Made by a program: the position numbers and the translations under genes
Notes under the pieces: generated by a model
Told to the model about the DNA's origin: nothing
Seen by the model: the letters and a program-made list of their open reading frames with translations, nothing else
Database searches by the model: none
Part shown: positions 18,552-27,498 of the stretch, piece by piece
Position numbering within the stretch: the stretch's first letter is position 1
How the letters are laid out: the number at the start of each line of letters is the position of its first letter
Assembly: GCF_009720745.1 (NCBI RefSeq)
Contig: NZ_WNKX01000015.1
Span: 1 to 64,000 of the forward strand
Source: Massilia eburnea
GTDB lineage: Bacteria; Pseudomonadota; Gammaproteobacteria; Burkholderiales; Burkholderiaceae_D
Reading direction: 5' to 3'
Length of the DNA: 64,000 nt

Positions 18552-19694
18552 GTGTTGCCAGCCCAGGCTTTCGGGTTCGCGCTTTTCCTCTTCTGTTATT
18601 ACGCTTACGCCGGCACCTTCTCGACCTACGCCAGCCTGTATTTCCAGGGCAGGGGGATGTCGGTAGCGCAGATCGGCGTGCTGATGTCGCTGATCCAGGT
18701 GCTGCGGATCTTCGGCCCCAATGTCTGGGGCTATGTCGCTGACCATTCCGAACGGCGCGTGTTCGTATTGCGCCTGACCGGCATGGCGGCGCTGGTCTCG
18801 TTCTCCGGTTTCGTATTCGGTTCCACTTTCGCGCACTTCTTTGCGGCGATGGTCCTGCTCAACCTGTTCACCAGCGCGCAAGGCCCGATGTGCGAGGCGC
18901 TGATGCTGTCGGAAATGCGCGGCGACCTCACCTACTACGGCCGCATTCGGCTGTGGGGTTCGATCGGCTTCATTGTCACGGTCATGCTGTCGTCCTTCCT
19001 GATGGACTGGCAAGGCACGGGCGCCCTGGTCTGGTTCTGCGGCGTATTGCTGGTGTTCGTGCTGGCCGCTGCCTTCCGCCTGAAGGATGTGCCGCGCCTG
19101 ACGCACGCCGGCAAGCCGCCAGCGCTGCTGTCGGTGCTGCGCAAAAAGGAAGTGCTGGCATTCTTCGCCTCCACCGCACTGATGGTGTCGGCCCACGCCT
19201 CGCTGTACACCTTCTATTCGCTCTATCTGGAAAGGCAGGGCTACAGCAAGACGGTCACCGGCCTGATGTGGTCGGTCGGTGTGGTGGCGGAAGTACTGTG
19301 CTTCTACTACCAGGCGCCCCTGTTCAAGCGCTGGGGCGCCAAGCGGCTGATGTACGCCTGCTTCGCCTTCGGCGTGCTGCGCTTTGCCTTGATTGGCGCG
19401 GGCCCGCGTTCGCTGGGCTTGCTGGTGCTGGCGCAAGTGATGCATGCGGCGACATTTGCCCTGCACCATTCGGCCTCGGTGCAGACCATGCAGCGCTGGT
19501 TCGGCGGCGCCTTGCAGGCGCGCGGCCAGGCGCTGTACATCAGCATTTCTTACGGCATCGGTGCGAGCATCGGCAGCCTGGCGCTGACCCGGGTCTGGGA
19601 AAACGCCGGGCCGCAATGCATTTACTTCGTTGCGTCGGGACTGGTGGCGGCCGGCGCCGTGGCAGCTGCGCTGAGCTTTCGCTGGCAGCGCTGA
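18552..19694 (+). CDS. MFS transporter, HcaT/phenylpropionate-permease-like
   Basis: A 380-residue 12-helix major facilitator protein. The charged loop between helices 2 and 3 (YVADHSERRVFVLRLTG) and the conserved GRIRLWGSIGFI after helix 4 match the MFS_1-like/HcaT (3-phenylpropionate, nucleoside-H+ symporter) group. No ATG fits the N-terminus; GTG at 18552 (or TTG at 18555), directly after the aroC stop, places the first residues at helix 1, so translation is probably coupled to aroC. The longer upstream frame lies inside aroC. The substrate is unknown; an aromatic acid would suit the neighbour but is inference. Confidence 0.82.
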   Translation: MLPAQAFGFALFLFCYYAYAGTFSTYASLYFQGRGMSVAQIGVLMSLIQVLRIFGPNVWGYVADHSERRVFVLRLTGMAALVSFSGFVFGSTFAHFFAAMVLLNLFTSAQGPMCEALMLSEMRGDLTYYGRIRLWGSIGFIVTVMLSSFLMDWQGTGALVWFCGVLLVFVLAAAFRLKDVPRLTHAGKPPALLSVLRKKEVLAFFASTALMVSAHASLYTFYSLYLERQGYSKTVTGLMWSVGVVAEVLCFYYQAPLFKRWGAKRLMYACFAFGVLRFALIGAGPRSLGLLVLAQVMHAATFALHHSASVQTMQRWFGGALQARGQALYISISYGIGASIGSLALTRVWENAGPQCIYFVASGLVAAGAVAAALSFRWQR

Positions 19695-19697
19695 GCG

Positions 19698-21176
19698 TCA
19701 GGCAGCGCGGTTGACGCTATCGACCTGGTGCCGGCGCTCGGCCGCTTTCATCACCAGCGAACGGATGTCATTCAACAGCGAGAACTCGGTCGGGCTGAGA
19801 TGGATGACCGGGAAGGAATCGTCCCAATCGCCATACAGGAAGCCGGTCGGCTGGCCGTTGGAGCAGAGCGGCAGGATCACGAAGCTACGCGCATCGTTCA
19901 GGGTATCGCGCCACCATGCCGGCAGCTTGGCTGCGAATTTGGGATCGGCCGCATTCTCGATGAAGATCACGCGGTCGCTGCTCAAGGCAGCATGGAAGAC
20001 ATTCGGCTCGTAAGCATCCGGGAACTGCATGGCAGGCAGGTGCTCGCGCACGCCTTCGCCCAGGCACATGCGCGCCATGTATTTGTTTTCGCGGCGATTG
20101 CGCACAAAGGCCACGGCGCGGGTGAACTGCAGGCCCTTGAACACGGTTTCCAGCGCGATCGAGACCATCTGGCCCGGGCTGGCGGTATCCAGCGAGTCGC
20201 GCATATCGGACAGGCCGCTGAGCAGGATATTGTTGCCGGCGGCGCGCTGGCGGGTCTGGTCCAGCGCCTTGGCGCGGCGCTCGGCCGGCTTGGACAGCGG
20301 CGCAATCGACAGGTCGCTTGCCGCCACCACCTTGGCTTGTTCGATCGCGAGCGCCAGCCTGTCGGTGCTGACGCCGATCATGTTCGAATAGCGCGCCGTG
20401 ATGCGGCGCACTTCGGCAGCGCCTTCCTCATTGTCATGCCACAGGGCGCCGGCGCAGATGCAGGACATGGTCGAGACGCCGGCAACCCAGTCTTCCGGGC
20501 TCAGTGGTTCGGCCGGTTCATCGTCCGCTGGCGGCACCATGGTGCGCATGCCGGACAGCAGGTTGCTCGGCAGGCCCCAGTGGATGGCTGCGGCACGGCC
20601 GATATCCTGCAGCGACATGCCCAGCACGTCGATTGCCGAGGCATCTTCCTTGCCTTCGCCGGCCGCGTCCTGCAAGGCGGCCCAGCGTTCAGGCATATAG
20701 AAGGTGATCATCATGCGGCCCAGCGTCTGCAGCATCGAGCAGACCACGGCTTCTTCGCCGTGCCGGTTCTCGGCCGTGGCCGAAACTTCACGCGCCACGA
20801 TGCCTGCCAGGACGGCTTTTTCCATTTCGATGTGCGCCAGGCCCGAATCCGGCGACACCACGGACAGTTCTTCGATCAGCTTCAGCCCCAGGGCCAGGTG
20901 GCCGATCGCCTCGGTACCGAGCACCAGAACGGCCTTGCTGACGGTGTTGATATGCTGGCCGAATGCGGAATACATGCCGCTATTGGCCAGGCGCAGCACC
21001 TTCTGCGTCAGGACCGGATCCGACAGCACGGTGCGCGCCATATCGAATTCTTTTTCATCTTCGCCGCGCATGGCGCCGAGGATGGAGGTAATCGCCTTGG
21101 CGAATCCCGGCATGTCGCCCTGCATGCGCGTGCGCTCCCACAGGGTGGAGAGGGTCTGTTCGCCCAGGGCGCTCAT
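19698..21176 (-). CDS. HDOD-domain signalling protein with C-terminal GAF-like region
   Basis: A 492-residue protein. Residues ~15-215 form an HDOD domain, an HD-related regulatory fold without the catalytic His-Asp set (PGFAKAITSILGAM, then VLSDPVLTQKVLRLANS). Residues ~330-480 resemble a GAF-like sensor. HDOD proteins are scaffolds in c-di-GMP, motility and stress signalling. Its start overlaps the stop of the upstream PAS-GGDEF-EAL gene by 4 bases, so the two are made together, supporting a role in cyclic-di-GMP control. It converges on the MFS gene with a 3-base gap. Confidence 0.82.
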   Translation of the reverse strand: MSALGEQTLSTLWERTRMQGDMPGFAKAITSILGAMRGEDEKEFDMARTVLSDPVLTQKVLRLANSGMYSAFGQHINTVSKAVLVLGTEAIGHLALGLKLIEELSVVSPDSGLAHIEMEKAVLAGIVAREVSATAENRHGEEAVVCSMLQTLGRMMITFYMPERWAALQDAAGEGKEDASAIDVLGMSLQDIGRAAAIHWGLPSNLLSGMRTMVPPADDEPAEPLSPEDWVAGVSTMSCICAGALWHDNEEGAAEVRRITARYSNMIGVSTDRLALAIEQAKVVAASDLSIAPLSKPAERRAKALDQTRQRAAGNNILLSGLSDMRDSLDTASPGQMVSIALETVFKGLQFTRAVAFVRNRRENKYMARMCLGEGVREHLPAMQFPDAYEPNVFHAALSSDRVIFIENAADPKFAAKLPAWWRDTLNDARSFVILPLCSNGQPTGFLYGDWDDSFPVIHLSPTEFSLLNDIRSLVMKAAERRHQVDSVNRAA

Positions 21177-22906
21177 TGGGCCACCTGCCTTACTTCTTCG
21201 GTCATGAGGGATGCGTAGGTACGCTCTTTCAGCGCAGCCATCGCGGTATGCGCCGCCATTGGCCGTCCGGTGAGGAAGCCCTGCACGTACTGGCAGCCGC
21301 GCTGCTCAACGTATTGCATTTGTTCTTCGGTCTCCACGCCTTCGGCCACCACCGACAAATCAAGGTGTTTGGCCAAGTCCAGCACGGCGTTGCAAATGGC
21401 GCCGTCTTTTTCTGAGCCGGGCAGGTCGCGGATGAAGGTGCGGTCGATCTTGAGCACGGATATCGGGAAGCGTTTCAGGTAGGACAGCGAAGAGTAGCCG
21501 GTGCCAAAATCGTCGATCGCAATGCGGGCATGGCGCTCCGCCATTTTGGCCAGGATCATTTCGGCATGCGATGGATCGATCATCAGCGTGCCTTCCGTAA
21601 TTTCCAGCACTAATTGTTCACCCGGCAGGCCGGAGAAGGCCAGCGCGTCGTCGAGGACATCGAGGAATTTATCGTTGCGGAACTGTCGCGGGCTGATATT
21701 AACAGAAATGTAAAGTGGCCGTTTGGCCACTTCCTGGAACTGCTTCAGCTGCACGCAGGCCGACTTGAGGGCCCAGGCGCCGAGCAGGTTGATCAAGCCA
21801 TTGGTTTCCGCGATGGGAATGAAGCGGCCCGGCGGCACCATGCCCAGGGTAGGGTGCTTCCAGCGCATCAGGGTTTCGAAGCCCTCGATTTCGCGCGTGC
21901 CGGAATTGACGATAGGCTGGTAATACAGCAGGAATTCGCCTTCGCGCACAGCCTGGAACATGGCCGCTTCCAGCGAAATATCGTGCTCCGGTGGTCCGCT
22001 CTGGCGCTGGCTGTAGACCACGCAGCGCGCCTTGCCCGTTTCCTTGGCGCGCGACATGGCGGCATCGGCCAGGGCCACCAGGCGCACTTCGTCTTCCGCG
22101 TGCTCGGGATAGACCGAGACGCCGAGCGAAGCGCTGACGTAAATCGTATGCTGCTCCACTTCGAATGGCGACTGCAGCGTGGCAAGCAGCCGGCCGGTGA
22201 CCAGCTTGATCTGCGCCTCGTTGTACGTGCCCGGCAGTACCGCAACGAATTCATCGCCGCCGACGCGCGCCAGGGTGTCGCTGTCGCGCAGGGTCTTGCG
22301 CAGGCGCGCCGCAGCCATTTTCAGCACGGCGTCGCCAACCGGATGGCCCAGGCCATCGTTCACTTTCTTGAAGCTGTCCAGGCCGATGGTAGCCACGGCA
22401 AAGCCCTGGCCGGAGCGGCGTGCCTGGGCGATGGTCATGCGCAGGCGGTCAGACAGCAGCAGGCGGTTCGGCAGTTCGGTCAGGCCATCGTGGGTGGCCA
22501 TGTGGCGCAAGCGTTCTTCGGTTGCATGCTGCGCCGTCATGTCGCGCCCGACCACCAGCAACTCGTAAGCCTTGCCGCTCGTGGCGTAGCTGCTCACGCG
22601 CAGTTCAAACCAGACTTCCTGTTCGGGAGTTTTGAGGCGGATTTCGGCGCGGTGGGCGCCGCGGCCCTGGACCGATTCGGACAGGGCCGACTTGAGCGTC
22701 GCATGGTCCAGGTCGCTGATATAGGCGAGGAAAGGCTGGCCTTCCATTTCCTGCCCGTTACGCAATAAATTGGCAGCGCGCTGGCTGGCGAAGAGAATTT
22801 GCCCCATCAAGTTCAGCCGGAACACAACATCACCCGCTTCCTCGAGCAGGAGGTTTGCCTCATGGTGTGACGTTGATAGGGGCACTGTTGTGGAGCTGGA
22901 AAGCAT
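21173..22906 (-). CDS. PAS-GGDEF-EAL bifunctional c-di-GMP enzyme
   Basis: A 577-residue cytosolic protein: a PAS sensor (about 20-135), GGDEF (about 145-305; intact RVGGDEF active loop) and EAL (about 320-565). EAL motifs are FETLMRW (glutamate kept, the usual Ala replaced by Thr), SVNISP, LEITEG, IDDFGTGYSSL and AEGVET. Both cyclase and phosphodiesterase activities look possible; the PAS domain probably decides which dominates. It is the first gene of a two-gene unit with the HDOD protein. The ~250-base A/T-rich leader upstream, shared with the divergent aidB-like gene, should hold both promoters. Confidence 0.9.
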   Translation of the reverse strand: MLSSSTTVPLSTSHHEANLLLEEAGDVVFRLNLMGQILFASQRAANLLRNGQEMEGQPFLAYISDLDHATLKSALSESVQGRGAHRAEIRLKTPEQEVWFELRVSSYATSGKAYELLVVGRDMTAQHATEERLRHMATHDGLTELPNRLLLSDRLRMTIAQARRSGQGFAVATIGLDSFKKVNDGLGHPVGDAVLKMAAARLRKTLRDSDTLARVGGDEFVAVLPGTYNEAQIKLVTGRLLATLQSPFEVEQHTIYVSASLGVSVYPEHAEDEVRLVALADAAMSRAKETGKARCVVYSQRQSGPPEHDISLEAAMFQAVREGEFLLYYQPIVNSGTREIEGFETLMRWKHPTLGMVPPGRFIPIAETNGLINLLGAWALKSACVQLKQFQEVAKRPLYISVNISPRQFRNDKFLDVLDDALAFSGLPGEQLVLEITEGTLMIDPSHAEMILAKMAERHARIAIDDFGTGYSSLSYLKRFPISVLKIDRTFIRDLPGSEKDGAICNAVLDLAKHLDLSVVAEGVETEEQMQYVEQRGCQYVQGFLTGRPMAAHTAMAALKERTYASLMTEEVRQVAQ

Positions 22907-23153
22907 TGTTGCGCTCGATTCTTTCTCTTCGGGTCGTGACCAGAGAGAAATGTATCACTTAAAGCTCATGTTTCACATGAAAAAGAGCAACATTAGCCCA
23001 TGTTTTTAGGAAATTTGTTGCCCGAGATCAGTTTTAAATGAAAACAGAAGAAGTTTGATGCTTTATTAAGCAATATTTCCTTTTCACGGTTATCTTGCTA
23101 CTCCTGAAAGTTTGCGCTAGCCTCTGCGATAACGAGCACCTTTGGAGAGCGCC

Positions 23154-24836
23154 ATGAACCGTTTCGACACGCACGAGGTCTTCAACCAGGTATCGCCTTT
23201 CGTCAACGTCAACCTGTTCACCTGCGACACCGCATTGCGCGAAGCGCTCGAACGCGAAGGCGGCGCTTTTGCCACCGCATCGCTGATGGAACTGGGCGCC
23301 GAACTGGGCACCGCCGAGATGCAGGAACTGGCGCGGCAAGCGAACGAACACCCTCCCGTGCTGAACAATTTCGACCGCGGTGGACGGCGCATCGACGAAA
23401 TCGAATTCCACCCCGCCTGGCACAAGCTGATGGAACAGATGATCGCCGCCGGCGCCCACGCTTCGCCATGGGAAGGCAAGCACCCGCACCACGGCGCGCA
23501 AGTAGCGCGGGCCGCGCGCTACATCCTGTTCGGGCAAGTGGAAAACGGATCGCAATGCCCGGTTACCATGACCTATGCCAGCGTGCCGGCACTGCGCCAA
23601 AGTCCCGGCCTGGCAGCGCGCTGGCTGCCCAAGATCCTGTCGCGAATATACGATCCGAGCCCGCTGCCGATTGAAGAGAAGCGCGGCGCCCTGATCGGCA
23701 TGGGCATGACGGAAAAGCAGGGCGGTTCCGACCTGCGCGCCAACACCACCCAGGCAGAACTGGTGGCGCCTGGCGAAGCGCGCGAACTGTTCGGCGATGA
23801 CGGCGAAGCCGTGTACCGCCTGACCGGCCACAAATGGTTCTTCTCCGCGCCGCAATGCGATGCCCACCTGGTGCTGGCGCAAGCCGGCGCCGCGGGCCTG
23901 AGCTGCTTCCTGGTGCCGCGCTTCCTGCCAGGCGGAACGCGCAACCAGGTGCGCGTGCAGCGCCTGAAACAAAAGCTCGGCAACAAATCGAATGCCTCCT
24001 CCGAAGTGGAATTCACCGGCGCCTACGGCTGGCTGCTTGGCCCGCTGGGCCGCGGCATTCCGACCATCCTTGAAATGGGTACCCACACCCGCCTCGATTG
24101 CGTGCTGGGCACCGCCGGCATCATGCGCGCCGCGCTGACGCAGGTGCTGCACCACGCCCGCCGCCGCAGCGCGTTCGGCAAGCCATTGGCCGAGCAGCCG
24201 CTGATGCAAAATGTGCTGGCCGACCTGGCGCTGGAATCCGAAGCGGCCACGGTCTTTGCCATGCGCCTGGCGCGCTGTTTCGACCATATGGACAACCCGG
24301 CCGAAGCGCTGCTGGCACGCCTGCTGACGCCAGCAGGCAAGTACTGGATCTGCAAACGGGGGCCCGGCTTTGGCGCCGAAGCGATGGAAGTCCTGGGCGG
24401 CAGCGGCTACGTCGAGGAAAGTTCACTGGCCCGCCTGTACCGCGAATTGCCCGTCAATTCGATCTGGGAAGGTTCAGGCAACGTGATGTGCCTTGATTTG
24501 CTGCGCGCCCTGTCGAAATCGGGCCAGGCGAAGGAAGTGCTGGCCGCCGAACTGGGGGAGGGCAGCCATGCCGATCCGGATTACGTGCGCTTCACCAGCC
24601 AGCTGCTGGCCGACCTGCCCAGCGCAAGCCAGGATGAATTCGGCGCCCGCCAACTGGCCGAACGCATCGTCCTGGCCGTGCAGGCAGGCCTGCTGCTGCG
24701 CCACGCGCCCGCCTTCGTCAGTTCGGCCTTCGTCGCCACCCGCCTGGCGCGTGAACCTGGCGGCGCCTATGGCCGGTTGCCGGACGGAACCAACTGCGAA
24801 GCCATCCTGCAGCGTGCGCTGGTGGAAAACGCCTGA
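23154..24836 (+). CDS. aidB: AidB-like acyl-CoA dehydrogenase
   Basis: A 560-residue flavoprotein of the AidB branch of acyl-CoA dehydrogenases. It has the long N-terminal AidB region (NVNLFTCDTALREALEREGG), the FAD segment MGMTEKQGGSDLRANTT near 184-200, and the C-terminal FGAEAMEVLGGSGYVEESSLARLYRE. In E. coli AidB is induced by alkylating agents, binds DNA and has weak isovaleryl-CoA dehydrogenase activity. ATG at 23154 has GGAG 6 bases upstream; a TTG at 23142 is less likely. No Ada-type regulator is in the window, so an alkylation response here is inferred only from the family. Confidence 0.85.
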   Translation: MNRFDTHEVFNQVSPFVNVNLFTCDTALREALEREGGAFATASLMELGAELGTAEMQELARQANEHPPVLNNFDRGGRRIDEIEFHPAWHKLMEQMIAAGAHASPWEGKHPHHGAQVARAARYILFGQVENGSQCPVTMTYASVPALRQSPGLAARWLPKILSRIYDPSPLPIEEKRGALIGMGMTEKQGGSDLRANTTQAELVAPGEARELFGDDGEAVYRLTGHKWFFSAPQCDAHLVLAQAGAAGLSCFLVPRFLPGGTRNQVRVQRLKQKLGNKSNASSEVEFTGAYGWLLGPLGRGIPTILEMGTHTRLDCVLGTAGIMRAALTQVLHHARRRSAFGKPLAEQPLMQNVLADLALESEAATVFAMRLARCFDHMDNPAEALLARLLTPAGKYWICKRGPGFGAEAMEVLGGSGYVEESSLARLYRELPVNSIWEGSGNVMCLDLLRALSKSGQAKEVLAAELGEGSHADPDYVRFTSQLLADLPSASQDEFGARQLAERIVLAVQAGLLLRHAPAFVSSAFVATRLAREPGGAYGRLPDGTNCEAILQRALVENA

Positions 24837-24880
24837 GGCTGGGATAATGCGCGGAATAAACCGAATATAACGCTCAATTT

Positions 24881-25531
24881 ATGAAACAAGACCCACGCTT
24901 CCCCAACCTGTTCATCACTGACCACCCGCTGATCCAGCATAAGCTGAGCCATATGCGCGACAAGGCAACGTCCACGCGCACCTTCCGCGAACTGCTGAAA
25001 GAAATCACCCTGCTGATGGGTTACGAAATCACCCGTGACCTGCCGCTGACCACGCGCGAAATTGAAACCCCGCTGGAAACCATCCAGGCGCCCGTGATCG
25101 CCGGCCGCAAACTGGCCGTGGTGCCCATCCTGCGCGCAGGCGTAGGCATGAGCGACGGCCTGCTGAACCTGGTGCCATCGGCCCGCGTCGGCCACATCGG
25201 CGTGTTCCGCGACCCGGAAACCCACCAGCCGGTTGAGTACTTGGTACGCCTGCCGGACCTGGTCGACCGCACCTTCATCCTGTGCGACCCGATGGTGGCG
25301 ACCGGCAATTCCGCCGTGCATGCCGTTGACGTGCTGAAAAAGCGCGGCGTAAGCGACGACCAGATCATCTTCCTGGCCCTCGTTGCAGCGCCGGAAGGCA
25401 TTGAAGTGTTCCAGAAATCGCACCCGAACGTGAAGATTTTCTGCGCCTCGCTGGATTCCCACCTGAACGACCACGCTTACATCGTTCCCGGCCTGGGCGA
25501 CGCCGGCGACCGCATTTTCGGGACCAAATAA
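24881..25531 (+). CDS. upp: Uracil phosphoribosyltransferase
   Basis: A 216-residue enzyme converting uracil and PRPP to UMP in pyrimidine salvage. It shows [11 protein letters not shown] (about 85-95), the PRPP loop [21 protein letters not shown] (about 136-156) and a C-terminal uracil-binding [17 protein letters not shown], all typical. Length is about 210 in the family. The leader holds -10-like hexamers (around 24845 and 24866). The Hpt gene follows 3 bases after the stop, so they are co-transcribed. Confidence 0.96.
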   Translation: MKQDPRFPNLFITDHPLIQHKLSHMRDKATSTRTFRELLKEITLLMGYEITRDLPLTTREIETPLETIQAPVIAGRKLAVVPILRAGVGMSDGLLNLVPSARVGHIGVFRDPETHQPVEYLVRLPDLVDRTFILCDPMVATGNSAVHAVDVLKKRGVSDDQIIFLALVAAPEGIEVFQKSHPNVKIFCASLDSHLNDHAYIVPGLGDAGDRIFGTK

Positions 25532-25534
25532 GCC

Positions 25535-25888
25535 ATGGCGACGCCGTCGGACCCAGCATTCCAGGACCGGCTGCAAGCCCTGCGCGACAAATATGCCGCC
25601 AGCGTTCCGGAACGCATGTCAGCGATTCGGGATGCCCTGGTGCTGTGCCGGGGCGCCTTGAGCGCTAGCCATATCGACCAATTGCACCACGCCTTGCACG
25701 GTGTGGCCGGATCCGCCGGGTCATTTGGCTTCCACGCCCTGGGCGCGGAAGCGCGCCGCATCGAGCAAATGGTACGCGGCGTCATGGAGGCCGGCGCCCC
25801 ATGGGAAGGTATCGACACTGCCGTGCAAGCACTGTTGCATTGGGCCGACAAGGATTTTCGCGCTGAAAAGTTTGCCGCGCACGATTGA
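25535..25888 (+). CDS. Histidine phosphotransfer (Hpt) domain protein
   Basis: A 117-residue, all-helical Hpt protein. The phospho-acceptor motif is LHHALHGVAGSAGSFGF with His55 as the likely site, and the flanking helices match a four-helix bundle. Stand-alone Hpt proteins relay phosphate between hybrid kinases and receivers. No hybrid kinase is adjacent; it rides 3 bases behind upp, so its partners are elsewhere. A role linked to uracil metabolism is not suggested by anything in the sequence. Confidence 0.78.
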   Translation: MATPSDPAFQDRLQALRDKYAASVPERMSAIRDALVLCRGALSASHIDQLHHALHGVAGSAGSFGFHALGAEARRIEQMVRGVMEAGAPWEGIDTAVQALLHWADKDFRAEKFAAHD

Positions 25889-25890
25889 TA

Positions 25891-25918
25891 TTTATCAAAC
25901 AAGATTGATAAATCTTGT
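25891..25918. other. Two overlapping, mutually exclusive hairpins after the Hpt gene
   Basis: TTTATCAA at 25891-25898 pairs with TTGATAAA at 25905-25912, while ACAAGATT at 25899-25906 pairs with AATCTTGT at 25911-25918. The two share bases and cannot form together. They begin 3 bases after the hpt stop. No T-run follows, so a plain intrinsic terminator is not certain. Confidence 0.4.
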
Positions 25919-26004
25919 CTATAGTTACCTACACATGTGCGGAACCTGTTTGGGCAAATCGTGAATTAATTTTCATCGCGACGTGTTTTTAACAGGTATT
26001 TCGG

Positions 26005-26010
26005 TATAAT
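26005..26010 (+). promoter_or_regulatory. Probable -10 element of the cold-shock gene promoter
   Basis: A perfect TATAAT lies 80 bases before the csp start codon, giving a transcript leader of roughly 70 bases, a common arrangement for cold-shock mRNAs. No good -35 hexamer is seen at the expected distance; the upstream region is T-rich. Confidence 0.5.
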
Positions 26011-26090
26011 GCGGGATCGTTTTGATTCAGGCGACTGGATTTAAACGGTATCACGGGCGTAAAGCTCACTTAACTGTAATAGGAATTGTA

Positions 26091-26294
26091 ATGGCAACTG
26101 GTATCGTAAAATGGTTCAACGACGCAAAGGGTTTTGGCTTCATTACCCCTGATGAAGGCGGCGAAGATCTGTTTGCTCACTTCTCGGCTATCCAAAGCAC
26201 CGGCTTCAAGTCGCTGCAGGAAAACCAACGCGTCTCCTTCGACGTGACCTCCGGCCCAAAAGGCAAGCAGGCGTCGAACATCCAGCCTCTGTAA
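26091..26294 (+). CDS. cspA: Cold-shock protein, CspA family
   Basis: A 67-residue single-domain OB-fold RNA chaperone binding single-stranded RNA and DNA. RNP1 (KGFGFITP) and RNP2-like (DLFAHFSAI) motifs are intact and the length is canonical. The start is ATG at 26091 with AGGA 7 bases upstream; an earlier in-frame ATG at 26022 would add an unrelated leader peptide and is rejected. A clear intrinsic terminator follows at 26313-26345, so the gene is monocistronic. Whether it is cold-induced or constitutive cannot be told. Confidence 0.95.
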   Translation: MATGIVKWFNDAKGFGFITPDEGGEDLFAHFSAIQSTGFKSLQENQRVSFDVTSGPKGKQASNIQPL

Positions 26295-26312
26295 TAGAGT
26301 CGGATCCAAACT

Positions 26313-26345
26313 GCAAAAAATCCTCCAAATCGGAGGATTTTTTTT
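26313..26345 (+). terminator. Intrinsic terminator of the cold-shock gene
   Basis: AATCCTCC pairs with GGAGGATT around a 5-base loop; an A-run precedes and eight T residues follow. It starts 19 bases after the csp stop. Confidence 0.92.
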
Positions 26346-26360
26346 CGCCCCTACGCTTCA

Positions 26361-26468
26361 GCCCGTGTCCCACCTTGGGGTCACACCCGAAACGAGACAC
26401 GAGCTCGAGTGCCAGCGCGGCTGAGGCTGTGTCCCGATTCGGGTGTGACCCCAGGGTGGGACACGGGC
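26361..26468. repeat. Long nested inverted repeat next to the LysR stop codon
   Basis: Left arm 26361-26400 and right arm 26429-26468 are 40-base imperfect reverse complements (about three mismatches) with a 28-base centre. Each arm can fold on itself through GTGTCCC/GGGACAC-type ends around a GGGTGTGACCCC-like core. The right arm ends at the base before the LysR stop codon (26469). It probably serves as a terminator or REP-like element for the minus-strand gene; the csp gene has its own terminator. Confidence 0.85.
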
Positions 26469-27374
26469 TCAGCCTTTGCGCCAGTAGCCGGGCTGGGCGT
26501 AGGTGTGGCGCAGGAAGTCGACGAAGGCGCGGATGCGCAGGGGCAGGTGGCGGCGCTGCGCAAAGACGGCGTAAATATCGTTGCCGGGCGCGGAATATTC
26601 GTTGAGCACGGGCTTTAATCGGCCTGCTTCAATATCCGACCCCACTTCCCACATCGAGCGCCAGGCCAGGCCTTTGCCGGCCAATACCCAATCGTGCAAT
26701 ACGGCACCGTCATTGCAGCTCATATTCCCTGCAATTTTCAAAGTGACATTCTTATCGCCATCGCGGAAAGTCCAGCCGCGCTGGCTGCCTTCACTGCTGA
26801 TGGTCATGCAGTTGTGCTTCGACAGGTCGTCCAGCGATTTTGGGATCCCGTGCCGCTTCAGGTAGGCCGGCGTGCCAACCACCACCCGATGATTGTCAGC
26901 CAGCTTGACGCTCACCAGATTGGAGTCGGACATCTGCGCAATCCGGATCGCGACGTCCACGCCTTCGCCAATCAAATCCACCATGCGGTCACTCAGGTTC
27001 AATGTCACCGACACGTCACGGTGCTCCGCTAAAAAGGAGGGGACGAGCGGCGCCACGTGCAGCCGTCCGAAACCGGCCGGTGCGGAAATCATCAGGTGAC
27101 CCGTGGCGCGCGCGCTACGCTCGGCGACTGCCGCTTCGGCGCTTTCCAGCTCGCTGAGGATGCGTTGGCAATCCTCAAGGAAGGCGGCGCCTTCGTCCGT
27201 CAGCGCCAGCTTGCGCGTGGTACGCTGGAGCAGTTTGACGCCGAGCCGTTGCTCCAGCGCGTCAAGCCGGCGTCCTATGACGGCCGGTGCAATGCCTTCT
27301 GCGCGGGCCGCTGCCGACAGGCTGCCGCGGTTGACCACTTCTACAAAGGTGGAAATTTGCCTGAATTGACCCAT
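26469..27374 (-). CDS. LysR-family transcriptional regulator (divergent from aceB)
   Basis: A 301-residue LysR regulator: N-terminal winged helix-turn-helix (FVEVVNRGSLSAAARAEGIAPAVIGRRLDALEQRLGVKLL split across residues 10-50) and a periplasmic-binding-protein-like effector domain (about 90-295). It is transcribed divergently from malate synthase A with a 124-base gap carrying three TTTTAGTC boxes, so it most likely controls aceB and itself. The effector is unknown; glyoxylate-cycle metabolites are natural candidates by inference. Confidence 0.88.
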   Translation of the reverse strand: MGQFRQISTFVEVVNRGSLSAAARAEGIAPAVIGRRLDALEQRLGVKLLQRTTRKLALTDEGAAFLEDCQRILSELESAEAAVAERSARATGHLMISAPAGFGRLHVAPLVPSFLAEHRDVSVTLNLSDRMVDLIGEGVDVAIRIAQMSDSNLVSVKLADNHRVVVGTPAYLKRHGIPKSLDDLSKHNCMTISSEGSQRGWTFRDGDKNVTLKIAGNMSCNDGAVLHDWVLAGKGLAWRSMWEVGSDIEAGRLKPVLNEYSAPGNDIYAVFAQRRHLPLRIRAFVDFLRHTYAQPGYWRKG

Positions 27375-27388
27375 GCGTCCTCACTTAT

Positions 27389-27443
27389 GACTAAAACGCA
27401 CAGATGAAGTGCTTTTTAGTCTTGTTTCTCTATGTTTTTAGTC
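27389..27443. promoter_or_regulatory. Three TTTTAGTC boxes between lysR and aceB
   Basis: GACTAAAA at 27389-27396 forms an 8-base inverted pair with TTTTAGTC at 27414-27421; a third copy, in the same orientation as the second, is at 27436-27443, 22 bases (two helical turns) away. The set lies 15 bases upstream of the lysR start and 56 bases before aceB. The layout fits recognition and activation sites of a LysR tetramer. Confidence 0.55.
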
Positions 27444-27498
27444 AATATACTGGAAAACATCGAATCACAACACTAACCATCTATAACGGAGAAAGACC

